Assembly (NCBI GenBank): GCA_964230965.1
Contig: CAXRJA010000082.1
Coordinates: 1-10,312, forward strand
From: UBA8290 sp964230965
GTDB lineage: Bacteria > Bacillota_I > Bacilli_A > Acholeplasmatales > Acholeplasmataceae
DNA length: 10,312 nucleotides
Direction: 5' to 3'
Under the pieces are notes generated by a model. That model worked only from the letters and a program-made list of their open reading frames with translations. It made no database searches and was not told where the DNA came from. A program made the translations under genes and the position numbers. Positions 1 through 7,082 of the stretch are shown here, one piece after another (within the stretch, counting starts at the first letter, position 1; every line of letters begins with the position of its first letter).

Positions 1-1013
1 GATATCAAGTGGCACTTATGGTGCCCACTGAAATACTTGCGATTCAGCATCTTGAAACTATGCAAAGTTTATTTCCAAATATTAAAAGTGTCTTTTTAAC
101 ATCTTCAGTAGAACATAAACAAAAGATTATAGACAACATTCAACACGGTCTTGTTGAGTGTGTGATTGGTACACATATACTTGCATCTCATGATGTGAAG
201 TTTCATAAATTGGGTCTTGTGATCATTGATGAGCAACAAAAATTTGGTGTTGATGTTAGAAAAAATATCATTCAAAAAGCACTTGACCAAGATGTCATGT
301 ATCTTACCGCAACACCTATTCCAAGAACATTACTACGAAGTATACTTGGCGATACAACAATAGAAACCATTCAAACATTACCTAAAGGAAAACAACCGAT
401 AAAAACGATTAGTGTATCTTATGATGCACTTCCAGGAATTATTGGTCAAATTAAACAAGCTTTAACACATGACCAGCACATTTATGTTGTTGTACCTGCC
501 ATTGATAGTGATCATGTAACGTTTAACATTTTACACACATATCATGTTTTAAAGTCTCATTTTAACGAAGATTTATATGTCTTACATGGTCAAATGCCAA
601 AATCTGAACAAAAAAAGATTATTGAAAAATTTAAAAAATCATCAAAAGGTGTATTGTTATCTACACAAATGATAGAAGTAGGCATTAATACTAAAACTGC
701 AACTTTTATGGTGGTTTTAGAAGCAGAATATTTTGGATTATCACAACTTCATCAACTCAGAGGAAGACTCGGTAGAGGTAATCTTAAAGGGATATGTTAT
801 ATTGTTTCTAAAAAACCAGAAGACGAGAGATTTAAACTACTAGAAAAAACATCTAATGGATTTGAAATTTCTGAACACGATTTATACTTAAGAGGGCCAG
901 GAGATTTATTAGGAAAAGTTCAAAGTGGGTTACCTCCCACAAAGTTTCTTGATTTTGTTGAAGATGCGCAATTAATACAAAAGACACATAAAATATACAA
1001 AAATATGAAGTGA
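1..1013 (+). CDS. recG: ATP-dependent DNA helicase RecG, C-terminal part (5' end outside window)
   Basis: RecG is a superfamily 2 DNA translocase that regresses stalled replication forks and processes branched recombination intermediates. The reading frame is already open at base 3 (Y-Q-V-A-L-M-V-P-T-E), so the GTG at 9 is an internal codon, not the start. The wedge domain and Walker A lie upstream of the window. Visible in order are motif Ia (ALMVPTEILAIQH), motif II (IIDEQQKFGV, usually DEQHRFGV), motif III (TATPIPRTL), motif V (STQMIEVGIN), motif VI (QLHQLRGRLGRG) and the RecG-specific segment (FEISEHDLYLRGPGDLLGKVQSGLP). The order and the LRGPG segment separate it from the related Mfd and PriA helicases. 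The tail after that segment is short, ending about 30 residues later, where many RecG proteins continue further. It stops with TGA, 59 bp before plsX. The assignment is secure; activity cannot be judged without the 5' part. Confidence 0.96.
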   Translation, partial: YQVALMVPTEILAIQHLETMQSLFPNIKSVFLTSSVEHKQKIIDNIQHGLVECVIGTHILASHDVKFHKLGLVIIDEQQKFGVDVRKNIIQKALDQDVMYLTATPIPRTLLRSILGDTTIETIQTLPKGKQPIKTISVSYDALPGIIGQIKQALTHDQHIYVVVPAIDSDHVTFNILHTYHVLKSHFNEDLYVLHGQMPKSEQKKIIEKFKKSSKGVLLSTQMIEVGINTKTATFMVVLEAEYFGLSQLHQLRGRLGRGNLKGICYIVSKKPEDERFKLLEKTSNGFEISEHDLYLRGPGDLLGKVQSGLPPTKFLDFVEDAQLIQKTHKIYKNMK

Positions 1014-1026
1014 TAACTCCATATTG

Positions 1027-1046
1027 ATATCATATACATATGATAT
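1027..1046. repeat. 9+9 bp inverted repeat over the plsX promoter, possible operator
   Basis: The arms ATATCATAT (1027-1035) and ATATGATAT (1038-1046) are perfect reverse complements separated by two bases. The right arm includes the TG of the extended -10 and half of the TATAAT box, so a protein bound here would block RNA polymerase. It has no GC-rich stem and no following T-run, so it is not an intrinsic terminator. It does not resemble the FapR operator of Bacillus as I know it. Chance palindromes are easier in AT-rich DNA, which lowers confidence in a function. Confidence 0.4.
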
Positions 1047-1049
1047 AAT
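1041..1049 (+). promoter_or_regulatory. extended -10 promoter of the plsX-rnc-dnaD-nth unit
   Basis: A perfect TATAAT at 1044-1049 is preceded by TGA, giving the extended -10 form TGnTATAAT. This form can work without a good -35 box. The only -35-like hexamer, TTGATA at 1024-1029, sits 14 bp upstream, shorter than the usual 16-18 bp. Transcription would begin near 1056, just ahead of the ribosome binding site, giving a very short leader. It lies in the only gap between recG and plsX. It is read from sequence only. Confidence 0.6.
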
Positions 1050-1057
1050 ACAGATTG

Positions 1058-1066
1058 AAAGAAGGG
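1058..1066 (+). promoter_or_regulatory. ribosome binding site fixing the plsX start at 1073
   Basis: AAAGAAGGG lies 6 bases before the ATG at 1073. The upstream in-frame TTG at 1055 would place this purine run inside the coding sequence. PlsX proteins also begin directly at M-I-K-I-A-V-D-G. The ATG at 1073 is therefore the start. Confidence 0.8.
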
Positions 1067-1072
1067 AAAATT

Positions 1073-2077
1073 ATGATCAAAATTGCTGTTGATGGTATGG
1101 GTGGCGATCACGCACCACAAATGATTTGTGAAGGTGTGATGCAAGCGTTAAATGAATATAAAAATATTGATATCACAGTATTTGGAGATCAAGAAAAAAT
1201 GGCACCTTTTTTAAAACAACACGAGAGATTACATATCGTTCATACACCATATGCCATAGATATGGCTGAAAAAGATGTTGTTAAGGTGTATCGAACAAAC
1301 AAAGAGATGTCGATGTTCAAAGCCATGCAATTTGTGAAAGATGGTCATGCAGATGCTTTTGTTACTGCAGGTGCAACGCAAGCTGTGGTTGTAGGTGGTC
1401 ACTTTATCATTCGACGTATGAAACATATGAAGCGTGTAGCAATTGCACCAATTATTCCTTCTTACGATAAAAAAGGTAGAATTTTATTAGATGGTGGTGC
1501 AAATACCGATTTTAAACCAGAACATCTTGTAGAATTTGCGATGTATGCAAGTATTGTTGTCAAAGAAGTATTAAAACGTGAACATCCTACCGTTGCCTTA
1601 ATCAATATTGGTACCGAAGATAAAAAAGGTAGAGAATTTGATGTAGAGGTTCATGAATTATTAAAAAACCATCCAACATTATCGTTTTATGGCAATATGG
1701 AACCTAAAGATGTTGTGATTTCTGAAGCAGACGTTTTCTTAACGGATGGCTTTACAGGAAATATCGTCATGAAAACGATGGAAGGGACAGCCAAAGGTAT
1801 GTCTATGATATTAAAAAGAGAAATTAAGTCGGGACTCTTTTCTATGATTGGTGCACTATTCATGAAGAAAGCTCTAAAAAACTTGAAACAATCTTTAGAT
1901 GCTTCAGAGATTGGTGGTGCATTACTTATGGGATTTAACCATATTGTAGTTAAAGCACATGGCTCTTCTGATGGATTTGCATTTAAAAATGCCATTCGAC
2001 AAGCCAAAGAAATGGCAGAAGCAAACGTCATTCAAAAAGTGAAAGATGCGCTTGAGGCATATCAAGAAAAGGCATGA
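1073..2077 (+). CDS. plsX: phosphate acyltransferase PlsX
   Basis: PlsX converts acyl-ACP and phosphate to acyl-phosphate, the acyl donor for PlsY, which acylates glycerol-3-phosphate. It is the first committed branch into phospholipids in most Gram-positive bacteria and works at the inner face of the membrane. The protein is 334 residues, the usual family length. It opens with IAVDGMGGDHAP and has the conserved blocks LLDGGANTDFKPEHLV, INIGTEDKKGREF, DVFLTDGFTGNIVMKTMEGTA and VVKAHGSSDGFAFKNAIRQA. The block usually written SAGNTGA reads TAGATQA here (about residues 97-103), a family variant. The gene has its own promoter and its stop overlaps the start of rnc by 4 bp (ATGA). In Bacillus plsX is followed by fabD, fabG and acpP; none of these is present. 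Function is confidently assigned from these motifs. Confidence 0.96.
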   Translation: MIKIAVDGMGGDHAPQMICEGVMQALNEYKNIDITVFGDQEKMAPFLKQHERLHIVHTPYAIDMAEKDVVKVYRTNKEMSMFKAMQFVKDGHADAFVTAGATQAVVVGGHFIIRRMKHMKRVAIAPIIPSYDKKGRILLDGGANTDFKPEHLVEFAMYASIVVKEVLKREHPTVALINIGTEDKKGREFDVEVHELLKNHPTLSFYGNMEPKDVVISEADVFLTDGFTGNIVMKTMEGTAKGMSMILKREIKSGLFSMIGALFMKKALKNLKQSLDASEIGGALLMGFNHIVVKAHGSSDGFAFKNAIRQAKEMAEANVIQKVKDALEAYQEKA

Positions 2078-2748
2078 AAACACTATTTCAAACTTTAAAT
2101 ATACAACCTAATGATATTGAATTATACGAACGTGCACTTACACATGCATCTTATGCAAATGAGCATCAAACACTTAAAAATGAACGCTTAGAGTTTTTAG
2201 GAGATGCCGTATTGGGACTTCTAATGACACATTATTTATTTGATCATATGGATGATGATGAAGGTGAAATGTCTAAACGCAAAGCACAATCTGTTTCTGA
2301 AGAAGCACTTCTATTATATGCGGGGCATATTGATTTAAAATCTTATTTGCGATTAGGGAAAGGTGAAATGCAAAAAGGCGCGAATCAAGCAATGATTGCA
2401 GATGCATTTGAAGCATTACTTGCAGCGATATATCTGGATTTAGGATTTGAAAAAGTAAAACAAGTATTTGATCAAATTGTGATTCCACACTTAAATGAAA
2501 CATATGGTATGAAAGATTACAAATCCACACTTCAAGAATTTATTCAAAGTGGTGACAAAAGAAATATTAGTTACCATGTATTAGAAGAATCAGGACCTGC
2601 GCATAACAAACATTTTAAGATTGTTGTGAAACTTGATAAGCAAATTATACTGGGCCAAGGAGAAGGTTCAACGAAAAAAGAAGCAGAACAACATGCTGCG
2701 AAAGATGCATTAGAAAAAGGAAACTATGAAACTAAAAAAAATGGTTGA
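2074..2748 (+). CDS. rnc: ribonuclease III
   Basis: RNase III is a homodimeric, Mg-dependent endonuclease that cuts double-stranded RNA, including rRNA precursors and structured mRNAs. The 224-residue protein has the standard two-domain layout. The catalytic domain carries the signature NERLEFLGDAVLG with Glu37, Glu40 and Asp44, and the second acidic pair Asp110/Glu113 in ADAFEALLAAIYLDLG; these match the E. coli E38/E41/D45/D114/E117 set. The double-stranded RNA-binding domain runs from about residue 148 (DYKSTLQEFIQ) to the end and includes the typical GEGSTKKEAEQHAAKDAL helix. Its ATG overlaps the plsX stop (ATGA), and no strong Shine-Dalgarno sits at the usual distance, so re-initiation after plsX is likely. 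The 3' end overlaps dnaD by 23 bp. Intact, with all key residues present. Confidence 0.96.
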   Translation: MKTLFQTLNIQPNDIELYERALTHASYANEHQTLKNERLEFLGDAVLGLLMTHYLFDHMDDDEGEMSKRKAQSVSEEALLLYAGHIDLKSYLRLGKGEMQKGANQAMIADAFEALLAAIYLDLGFEKVKQVFDQIVIPHLNETYGMKDYKSTLQEFIQSGDKRNISYHVLEESGPAHNKHFKIVVKLDKQIILGQGEGSTKKEAEQHAAKDALEKGNYETKKNG

Positions 2749-3343
2749 ACGACAACTTGTTCAACTTGAATCACTCATTTTCCAACACCATAAAGCACTT
2801 CAAATTACCTCAAATGAGATGATGGTTCTTTTTGCATTGATCGATATTTCTAAAAAAAGAAATACATTTACGATGCAAGCCATTTCGAAAAGAGTGAGTT
2901 TAGTACATCAAGATTTAGGCATGATAATCGATGGACTCATAGATAAATCATATGTATTAACATATTTAGATGAAACCACACAAACAAAAGCAAAAGAACT
3001 TTTTCATTTAGATGGATTATATTCTAAACTTGAAGAAATGATGGATGCTCAAGAAGAACAGAAATCAAAACCAAGTGATTATCAATTAAAAACAATCATT
3101 CAACTACTGGAATCCTATCTAAAGAGATTACTTACCTCAAAAGAATTGCAGGAATTAAGACATTTTATGGATACACAACGTGTTTCTACAGATGTGATCA
3201 TAGATAGCATTCATCAATTGAGGGAACGTGCATCCATTAAAAATATTGAGAAAATGGTCATACTCTCTAAAAATATACCGAAAGTTGTTGTTGATGAAAA
3301 AGTGGACAAAGCATTAGATCATCTATATAAGACAATTAAATGA
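2726..3343 (+). CDS. dnaD: DnaD-like replication initiation / primosome protein
   Basis: In Bacillus subtilis DnaD acts with DnaB and DnaI to remodel DNA and load the replicative helicase at oriC and at restart sites. The 205-residue product fits a divergent DnaD. An N-terminal winged-helix domain (about residues 25-80, ITSNEMMVLFALIDI to GLIDKSYVLTYL) has the DDBH1 pattern, then a charged linker (about 100-118), then a helical region (about 120-180, including LLTSKELQELRHFMDTQRVSTDVIIDSI and ASIKNIEKMVIL) resembling DDBH2. The usual tryptophan of the C-terminal YIxxILxxW motif is missing. Position directly before nth reproduces the Bacillus dnaD-nth pair and is strong support. The start at 2726 has AAAAAGG at 2714-2720, five bases upstream; the ATG at 2741 lacks such a site. 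The gene overlaps rnc by 23 bp and nth by 4 bp. Sequence similarity alone is weak, so the call rests partly on context. Confidence 0.8.
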   Translation: MKLKKMVERQLVQLESLIFQHHKALQITSNEMMVLFALIDISKKRNTFTMQAISKRVSLVHQDLGMIIDGLIDKSYVLTYLDETTQTKAKELFHLDGLYSKLEEMMDAQEEQKSKPSDYQLKTIIQLLESYLKRLLTSKELQELRHFMDTQRVSTDVIIDSIHQLRERASIKNIEKMVILSKNIPKVVVDEKVDKALDHLYKTIK

Positions 3344-3972
3344 ATAAAATCAATGTCATTTTAAATACCCTTCATGAAATGTATCCTGATGCGCATGTTG
3401 AACTCACGCATCAAAGTCATTTTCAACTACTTGTTGCGGTAGTATTAAGTGCTCAAACAACGGATAAGGCTGTTAATAAGGTAACACCAAAATTATTTGA
3501 AGTATTTCCAGATGCAAAGGCTTTATCCAAAGCATCTGTACAAGATGTGATACCAATTATAAAAACGATTGGTTTATATCAAAATAAAGCAAAAAACATT
3601 GTCTTATTATCTCAACAACTCATGACCCTATATGATGGTATTGTTCCAAATGATAGAGCATCTCTTGAAGCATTACCAGGTGTTGGTAGAAAAACAGCAA
3701 ATGTTGTTTTAAGCAATGCATTTGATATCCCTGCACTTGCAGTGGATACGCATGTTGAACGCGTCTCGAAACGATTAAGACTCGCTAGAAAAAATGATTC
3801 AGTACTTGTTGTTGAACAAAAATTAATGAAAAAATTCCCTAAAAAAAATTGGACAAACCTTCATCATCAACTTATATTTTTTGGACGTTATCATTGCACA
3901 GCAAAGCAACCAAAATGTCATGACTGCCCCTTATTTGATATGTGTGTCTATCCTTTAAAACCTAAAAAATAA
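3340..3972 (+). CDS. nth: endonuclease III (DNA glycosylase / AP lyase)
   Basis: Endonuclease III removes oxidised pyrimidines such as thymine glycol and nicks the abasic site by beta-elimination in base excision repair. The 210-residue protein is close to the E. coli protein in length and residue numbering. It has the helix-hairpin-helix LEALPGVGRKTANVV with catalytic Lys118, the catalytic aspartate Asp136 in AVDTHVERV, and a complete 4Fe-4S loop Cys186-x6-Cys193-x2-Cys196-x5-Cys202. The lysine makes it bifunctional and, with the hairpin sequence, separates it from MutY. It starts within the dnaD stop (ATGA overlap), so translation is probably coupled. It ends with TAA, and no clear terminator follows before the next promoter region. 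Confidence 0.96.
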   Translation: MNKINVILNTLHEMYPDAHVELTHQSHFQLLVAVVLSAQTTDKAVNKVTPKLFEVFPDAKALSKASVQDVIPIIKTIGLYQNKAKNIVLLSQQLMTLYDGIVPNDRASLEALPGVGRKTANVVLSNAFDIPALAVDTHVERVSKRLRLARKNDSVLVVEQKLMKKFPKKNWTNLHHQLIFFGRYHCTAKQPKCHDCPLFDMCVYPLKPKK

Positions 3973-4003
3973 CGTTTTGAGAAAAAAATAAATGGATTTT
4001 CAT

Positions 4004-4022
4004 TTGACACCCTTTATACAAT
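4004..4022 (+). promoter_or_regulatory. probable promoter region of the regulator-exporter unit
   Basis: A perfect -35 hexamer TTGACA (4004-4009) and a good -10 hexamer TACAAT (4017-4022) both occur here, but only 7 bp apart, so they cannot be one promoter. TACAAT would give a start near 4029 and a leader of about 22 bases containing the ribosome binding site, with only poor -35 candidates around 3993-3998. TTGACA paired with TAAAAA (4028-4033, 18 bp spacing) would put the start inside the ribosome binding site. A short AAATG/CATTT inverted repeat (3990-4005, 6 bp loop) touches the TTGACA. A promoter here is likely; its exact boxes are uncertain. Confidence 0.45.
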
Positions 4023-4035
4023 AGAGCTAAAAAAT

Positions 4036-4042
4036 AAAGGAG
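4036..4042 (+). promoter_or_regulatory. ribosome binding site fixing the regulator start at 4051
   Basis: AAAGGAG ends 8 bases before the ATG at 4051. The in-frame GTG at 4042 overlaps the last base of this site and so cannot be its start codon. Confidence 0.8.
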
Positions 4043-4050
4043 TGTTCCAA

Positions 4051-5202
4051 ATGGAATTCAATGTATATACAATGAAGCATTTCACCAAGCAAAGAAAACA
4101 CTTGATGGAATCAAACTATCAGTCTTTTGGTGCTGCAATTAAAAGGAAAAGACTAGAAAGAAATATGACACTTGAAGAAAGTGCTGAAAATATTTGCAGC
4201 ATTTCTTATTTATCAAAGATTGAAAATAGTTTGATAGAACCATCCCCTAAATATTTTTATTTGCTTAAAGAGAGATTTGATTTAAACGATGAACTAACAA
4301 TTTCAGATCAATTTCATGAACATGTTGAAAGATGTTTAAATTATTTAGTTTTTAAAGATGCAGATGCATTAGAATTGATCAAAACGTTTCAAACATATCC
4401 AGATCACATGGGGTTATGGCACGAACTTTTCATGCATGTCTTTGTTGAAAAGCAAGATCAATTTGAACGTCATGCATTATTTACGTTTTTTGATTTGTAT
4501 GATGATATTGCATTTTTTATTGTGTTGTATGCCTATGCGAAAGATGCAATAAAAAAAGGATATTATCAAGAAGCTTATGATATTGTTTATCCAACATTAC
4601 AAACACTGATTCATAATGACTTACAAAAGCTTTTATGGCATGTATTGCTCGCAGAAATTGGGGTTCATACGCATAAAGACTACTTATTATTTCATCATAG
4701 TGAAAAAGTATATGAACTATTATTAAATTTTCGAATTTATGATACAATTAATCAAATTAAACATTATATGGACAGACGTAGAGAAATGACCTCCATGCAG
4801 CCAAATATGCAATCACTTGATATCATTTCTAAACAGTATGTCAGTTATTATTTACAAACATATCATCTTGAATCTTTTGAATTAACACAAGATATCATTT
4901 CCGTAATATTAGCTTATTTGAAACATGATGATCGTTTTGAAGATGCAATGGCTTTATTTGATAATGATGAACATATCGTGATTCAATATTTTAAGATATT
5001 AGCATATGATCATCATGATTATACTGAAGATTTTTTTAAAACGTATGTATTAAAACAATCTTTAATGAAATATGATTATGTGACCTTGCATTTTCTTCAT
5101 CACGAAGCGTATCAATTTTTTAATAAATTAAATTATTATAAAGATGCTGCACGAACATTTAAACAATTTTATTTATATAGTCAACAAATGATGCGACGTT
5201 AG
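4051..5202 (+). CDS. XRE-family helix-turn-helix regulator with long helical (TPR-like) C-terminal region
   Basis: A cytoplasmic DNA-binding regulator of 383 residues is predicted. Residues about 25-79 form a typical XRE/Cro domain: FGAAIKRKRLERNMTLEESAENICSISYLSKIEN, followed by PSPKYFYLLKERFDL. The remaining 300 residues have no transmembrane segment and read as a series of amphipathic helices with Tyr/Phe/Leu repeats, as in regulators whose C-terminal tetratricopeptide-like domain binds a peptide (Rgg, PlcR, PrgX class). I cannot confirm individual TPR units. It is rich in histidine (about 23 of 383) and tyrosine. It has its own promoter region and ends with TAG 32 bp before a two-subunit ABC exporter, with no promoter or terminator visible between, so it may control that exporter. 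No small peptide gene is evident next to it. Target and ligand are unknown; the HTH call is firm. Confidence 0.85.
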   Translation: MEFNVYTMKHFTKQRKHLMESNYQSFGAAIKRKRLERNMTLEESAENICSISYLSKIENSLIEPSPKYFYLLKERFDLNDELTISDQFHEHVERCLNYLVFKDADALELIKTFQTYPDHMGLWHELFMHVFVEKQDQFERHALFTFFDLYDDIAFFIVLYAYAKDAIKKGYYQEAYDIVYPTLQTLIHNDLQKLLWHVLLAEIGVHTHKDYLLFHHSEKVYELLLNFRIYDTINQIKHYMDRRREMTSMQPNMQSLDIISKQYVSYYLQTYHLESFELTQDIISVILAYLKHDDRFEDAMALFDNDEHIVIQYFKILAYDHHDYTEDFFKTYVLKQSLMKYDYVTLHFLHHEAYQFFNKLNYYKDAARTFKQFYLYSQQMMRR

Positions 5203-5221
5203 TTTAAAACTCAAGACGATT

Positions 5222-5227
5222 GAAGGA
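5222..5227 (+). promoter_or_regulatory. ribosome binding site fixing the first exporter subunit start at 5235
   Basis: GAAGGA lies 7 bases before ATG 5235. The alternative TTG at 5220 overlaps this site, so it is not the start. Confidence 0.75.
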
Positions 5228-5234
5228 CCATTAT

Positions 5235-7082
5235 ATGAGACTCAAACAATTAATTAAATTAGGAAAAGGATTGTATCATTATATCTTTATCGCAATCGTC
5301 TTATTAATATTTAGCAGAATCACCTATTCAATGATTCCTCTTTTTACGCAATACGTGTTAAAGAGATTACTTGAACAACCCGGTATCGGAACAACTTTAG
5401 AAGCCTATAACCAAGTCAATTTACCTGCATTTTTTATCAGGTTTTTTGAATCTGCACCCTCATTTTTAGATGAAATTGTATATGTCGCAGGTGTTCTCAT
5501 AAGCTTACAAATCATGCGTTTTTTATTTCGTTTTATAGAACTTTCAATACGGGGTTATGTGAGACATACAATGGGGCAAAATCTGCGATTAAACATGTAT
5601 GAACACATACAAAAATTACCATATAAATTCCACAATAATACGGATTCAGGAGATTTGATTCAACGCTCGACATCCGATATTGAAACATCTGTGAACTTTT
5701 TATCAAGAACGCTCATGGATATTATATTTCTAGCATCTACGCTTGTATTTGGTGCTTATCAATTATATTTTTTAAATCCGTTATTAACATTCATTTTACT
5801 ATCCATCATCCCTTTTGTTGGTCTTGCATCCATTGTTTATTTCAGAAAAAACGATAAGATGTATCATGACGTTGAAGAAGCAGAATCTAAAATGATGACG
5901 GTGATCCAAGAAAATCTATCGAGTGCACGCATTGTCCGTGCATTTGGAAATGAAGCGTATGAAATTGAAAAATTGCGTGAAAAAAATGATCACCACAGAC
6001 ACATGCGATTACGCACTGGTAAAATCGTTTCTAAGTTTTGGGGAACCATGGATTTTATTGGTATTTCTCAGTATGTACTCGTGATTGTTTTAGGCATTTA
6101 CTTTATGAATCAAGACCAAATGGACGCAGCACAAATTGCTGCTGCTTTAGGTTTGGTTGGGATGTTAATCTGGCCAATAAGAGGGTTAGGTCATATATTA
6201 AATGATTATGCAAAAGCACTTGCTGCATCCAAACGTATTTATGACATCTTAAATTTAGAAACAGAATATGTTAAAAACGGTACATTGACACCGGAGGTCA
6301 AAGGGCATATTGTTTTTGAAAATGTTTCCTTTAAATTTGATGATACTGAAAATAAGTTGTTTAAAAATTTAAGTTTTGAAATTTTACCAGGTGAGACGGT
6401 AGCATTTATTGGTCGAACGGGTAGTGGAAAATCTACGTTGATGAATATGCTCATGCGGATGTATGAATATCATGATGGTCATATTTATATAGATGGTGTT
6501 GAATTAAGAGAGATCGAAAAACATTATTTGCGTTCACATTTAGGCGTTGTCTTACAAGAACCATTTTTGTTTTCAAAAACTGTGTATGATAATATTGCCA
6601 TTGCTAATAGAAAAGCAGATCGTTCTAAAATAATGATGGCGGCACAAGCAGCATCATTAGAAAAAGACATAAAAACCTTCCAACAAGGTTACGATACAGT
6701 TGTTGGGGAAAAAGGAACAACACTCTCTGGTGGACAAAAACAACGTGTAGCCATTGCACGTGTTTTAGTTTCTGAAAAACCCATTTTGATTTTTGATGAT
6801 GCATTATCAGCAGTGGATACACAAACAGATTTAATGATACGTGAAGCATTATCCAATATGAATGACAAAACAACCACGCTTATTATCACACATCGTATGA
6901 CAACAGCCAAAGAAGCTGATAAAATTATTGTCATTGAAGATGGTGTCGTTCAAGCTGTAGGCAACCACCAAACACTTTCTAAACAAAAAGGACTTTATCA
7001 AGATCTTTGGAATATTCAAGGGAAACTTGAAGAAGAATTCCTAAAAACCATAGAAGAGGGAGGACACAATGATGCAAGATGA
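5235..7082 (+). CDS. heterodimeric ABC exporter, subunit with degenerate ATPase site (BmrC/YheI-like)
   Basis: This 615-residue half-transporter has an N-terminal membrane domain and a C-terminal nucleotide-binding domain, the type IV exporter layout. Membrane segments are seen near residues 16-36, 81-101, 160-178, 182-203 and two more between about 265 and 320. The segment between the first two is long (about 45 residues). The ATPase domain has Walker A GRTGSGKST (393-401), Q-loop VVLQEPFLF, signature LSGGQ (497-501), Walker B ILIFDD with Asp521, and switch His553. The catalytic Glu expected after Walker B is Asp522, and the downstream block ALSAVDTQTD is typical of the degenerate subunit of BmrCD/LmrCD/TM287-288 exporters. 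It overlaps the next gene by 14 bp. Exporters of this class move hydrophobic drugs, lipids or peptides outward; the substrate cannot be read from sequence. Family assignment is firm. Confidence 0.92.
   Translation: MRLKQLIKLGKGLYHYIFIAIVLLIFSRITYSMIPLFTQYVLKRLLEQPGIGTTLEAYNQVNLPAFFIRFFESAPSFLDEIVYVAGVLISLQIMRFLFRFIELSIRGYVRHTMGQNLRLNMYEHIQKLPYKFHNNTDSGDLIQRSTSDIETSVNFLSRTLMDIIFLASTLVFGAYQLYFLNPLLTFILLSIIPFVGLASIVYFRKNDKMYHDVEEAESKMMTVIQENLSSARIVRAFGNEAYEIEKLREKNDHHRHMRLRTGKIVSKFWGTMDFIGISQYVLVIVLGIYFMNQDQMDAAQIAAALGLVGMLIWPIRGLGHILNDYAKALAASKRIYDILNLETEYVKNGTLTPEVKGHIVFENVSFKFDDTENKLFKNLSFEILPGETVAFIGRTGSGKSTLMNMLMRMYEYHDGHIYIDGVELREIEKHYLRSHLGVVLQEPFLFSKTVYDNIAIANRKADRSKIMMAAQAASLEKDIKTFQQGYDTVVGEKGTTLSGGQKQRVAIARVLVSEKPILIFDDALSAVDTQTDLMIREALSNMNDKTTTLIITHRMTTAKEADKIIVIEDGVVQAVGNHQTLSKQKGLYQDLWNIQGKLEEEFLKTIEEGGHNDAR
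7058..7063 (+). promoter_or_regulatory. strong ribosome binding site of the second exporter subunit, inside the first gene
   Basis: GGGAGG lies inside the 3' end of the first subunit gene, 5 bases before ATG 7069 and 8 before ATG 7072. Either ATG can be the start; they differ by one methionine. It lets the second subunit initiate on its own as well as by coupling. Confidence 0.75.

Noticed and set aside
1027..1046. Inverted repeat as intrinsic terminator of recG
   Set aside because: The stem is entirely weak A/T pairs apart from one C-G, the loop is 2 bases, and no T-run follows; it also overlaps a good -10 box.
1055..1072. Upstream TTG start for plsX giving six extra residues
   Set aside because: It would begin before the ribosome binding site at 1058-1066, and PlsX proteins start at the M-I-K-I-A-V-D-G found at 1073.
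1687..2031. 114-codon minus-strand frame inside plsX
   Set aside because: It lies wholly opposite conserved PlsX motifs and has no independent support.
3973..4005. Terminator after nth
   Set aside because: Only a 5-bp AAATG/CATTT hairpin is found, with no GC content and no T-run after it.
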